Positions 62,852 through 64,000 of a stretch of DNA of 64,000 bases are shown piece after piece; position 1 is the first letter of the stretch, and each line of letters begins with the position of its first letter. A model generated the notes under the pieces. The model saw only the letters and a list, made by a program, of their open reading frames with translations. It was not told the origin of the DNA and ran no database searches. This DNA is from Chloroflexota bacterium. GTDB taxonomy: Bacteria; Chloroflexota; Anaerolineae; Aggregatilineales; Phototrophicaceae. The position numbers and the translations under genes are program-made. Where the stretch lies: assembly GCA_026709625.1 (NCBI GenBank), contig JAPOSR010000039.1, forward strand, positions 45,649 through 109,648, written 5' to 3'.

Positions 62852-64000
62852 CTAAAATTCAGCCGAGCGAGCCGCCCCCAAGCCCAGCAAGCCTGTTTCG
62901 GGCTGGGGTCTGCGGTACTGCTCGTCGTATTTGCCAAAGCGGATGACATCGCCAGCGCCGGTGATGGCTTCGACCGACAAGCCCAGGCTCTGCAATTCCT
63001 TGACCAGCACGCGGAAGCTGGTAGGGATGCCCGGTTCTTCGATTGGCTCGCCCTTGACGATGCTTTCGTAGGTCTTGACGCGCCCCTGGACATCGTCCGA
63101 CTTGACCGTCAGCATCTCTTGCAGGATGTGCGCCGCGCCATAAGCCTCCAGCGCCCAGACCTCCATCTCGCCGAAGCGCTGCCCGCCAAACTGCGCCTTG
63201 CCGCCCAGTGGCTGCTGGGTAACCAGGCTGTAGGGGCCGGTCGAGCGGGCATGCGCCTTGTCTTCGACCAAGTGCGCCAGCTTCAGCATATGCACATAGC
63301 CGACGGCAACGGGGCGGTCGAACTTTTCGCCCGTGCGGCCGTCATAGAGCGTCATCTTGCCGTAGTGGGGGACAGGCTGGCTGGTGGCGAACATAACGCG
63401 GTCGGCGATTTCAAACAATTCGCGTGCGCCGAGGCCGTCGGCCAACTGCACTTCGTCCGGCGCATAATGTTGAATCCAGAGACGCAGCGAAGCATCCAGC
63501 GCATTGGCATCGCGGCGGTCGCGCACTTCGGCAGGCAAGCCGGTGTTGTCGTAGACCATGATTTCGGCGGGGTCATAGCCATGCTCGCGCAGGACCTCGC
63601 TGACTGCGACGCGGCGCGCATAGGTTTCCTGGCGCTGCAAGATGATTGCTTCTTTGTCATATTCGCTCGATTCGCCGACCAGATCCAGCAGGTAGGCGCA
63701 GATGACATGCGTATCGTCGTCAAAGTCTTCGGACTGCATGCCAGCGCTGGCAGCCATGCGCGCTTGATTTTCCCAGGCGCGGGCGGTGGTCAGCTTCCAT
63801 GCCCAGTCGATCAGCCAGGCGCGGCCCAATTCTGCCTGGATTTCCAACTCCTGGACGCCATCAAACACAGGAGTGATGGCGCGGAAGCCCAGCCGGTCAG
63901 CCGCCCAGCCCAGATGCAGCTCCAGGATTTGGCCGATATTCATGCGACTGGGAACGCCCAGCGGGTTCAGGATGATTTCGCAGGGGATGCCGCCATCGAT
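62852..64000 (-). CDS. rpoB: DNA-directed RNA polymerase subunit beta, C-terminal part
   Basis: The frame is open to the window edge and ~382 C-terminal residues are visible, beginning [69 protein letters not shown] is the conserved clamp-anchoring end. The stretch after ERI-like Pro/Val sequence holds an insertion of ~150 residues between NIGQ and the [16 protein letters not shown] end, as in other beta subunits. The end [12 protein letters not shown] is lineage-specific. rpoC would be expected downstream but is not there; an SGNH gene follows 76 nt later. Confidence 0.97.
   Translation of the reverse strand: MDGGIPCEIILNPLGVPSRMNIGQILELHLGWAADRLGFRAITPVFDGVQELEIQAELGRAWLIDWAWKLTTARAWENQARMAASAGMQSEDFDDDTHVICAYLLDLVGESSEYDKEAIILQRQETYARRVAVSEVLREHGYDPAEIMVYDNTGLPAEVRDRRDANALDASLRLWIQHYAPDEVQLADGLGARELFEIADRVMFATSQPVPHYGKMTLYDGRTGEKFDRPVAVGYVHMLKLAHLVEDKAHARSTGPYSLVTQQPLGGKAQFGGQRFGEMEVWALEAYGAAHILQEMLTVKSDDVQGRVKTYESIVKGEPIEEPGIPTSFRVLVKELQSLGLSVEAITGAGDVIRFGKYDEQYRRPQPETGLLGLGAARSAEF

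Noticed and set aside
1..64000. tRNA or rRNA genes
   Set aside because: I saw no cloverleaf with a TTCRANN arm apart from the tmRNA acceptor region, and no rRNA core sequence; a covariance-model scan would be the proper test.

Overview
The window is GC-rich, densely coded bacterial chromosome made mostly of informational and respiratory housekeeping genes. Full-length S10/spc operons, a type Z S14 with two CxxC knuckles, a tmRNA, a complete 14-subunit NADH:quinone oxidoreductase and rpoB all point to a bacterial core genome. Gene order, protein style and the accessory families (SpoIIAA-like protein, DMSO-style accessory hydrolases, YabN-type MazG fusion) look most like Chloroflexota (Anaerolineae-like), but that assignment is inference from impression, not from a search.

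Layout. (1) 1-24,400, minus strand: the translation supercluster. Reading in the direction of transcription from a strong promoter at 24,345-24,373: rpsL-rpsG-fusA-tuf, then rpsJ-rplC-rplD-rplW-rplB-rpsS-rplV-rpsC-rplP-rpmC-rpsQ, then rplN-rplX-rplE-rpsZ-rpsH-rplF-rplR-rpsE-rpmD-rplO-secY. An intrinsic terminator sits after secY. Then come adk-map and a secreted alpha/beta hydrolase, followed by a fresh promoter and rpmJ-rpsM-rpsK-rpoA-rplQ-truA-rplM-rpsI-mazG(yabN) and the first codons of another gene. infA and rpsD are missing from their usual places. (2) 24,400-40,500: an accessory stretch with a frameshifted acyl-CoA dehydrogenase, a membrane-anchored hydrolase, ssrA (tmRNA) with its own promoter and terminator, a lipoprotein, a SpoIIAA-like protein, an ABC exporter, a nitrilase-family enzyme, a small XRE regulator enclosed by long inverted repeats, pth fused to a TPR tail, a serine beta-lactamase-fold protein, mfd, a YbaK-type editing protein, a PhyH dioxygenase, a small membrane protein and an EamA transporter. 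(3) 40,498-57,529, minus strand: nuoABCDEF-orf115-GHIJKLMN, with a large extracytoplasmic DUF4397-like domain inserted in NuoJ, an insert in NuoL, long NuoH ends and an extra small gene between nuoF and nuoG. (4) 57,680-61,669, plus strand: a three-gene island driven by a near-consensus promoter, encoding a HARE-type winged-helix protein, a large GHKL ATPase and a protein of unknown family. (5) 61,666-64,000, minus strand: an SGNH hydrolase and the C-terminal part of RpoB.

How it fits together. The first third makes ribosomes, elongation factors, RNA polymerase alpha/beta and the Sec channel. pth, the tmRNA, mfd and the YbaK protein give translation and transcription rescue and editing. The nuo operon supplies the proton-pumping entry of the respiratory chain. 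The best candidates for undescribed biology are the HARE-HTH/GHKL/unknown operon (a plausible defence or chromatin-type system with a frame break near the end of the ATPase) and the NuoJ domain insertion. Two separate homopolymer-associated frame breaks (25,207-25,211 and 60,780-60,785) make assembly error a live alternative for both.
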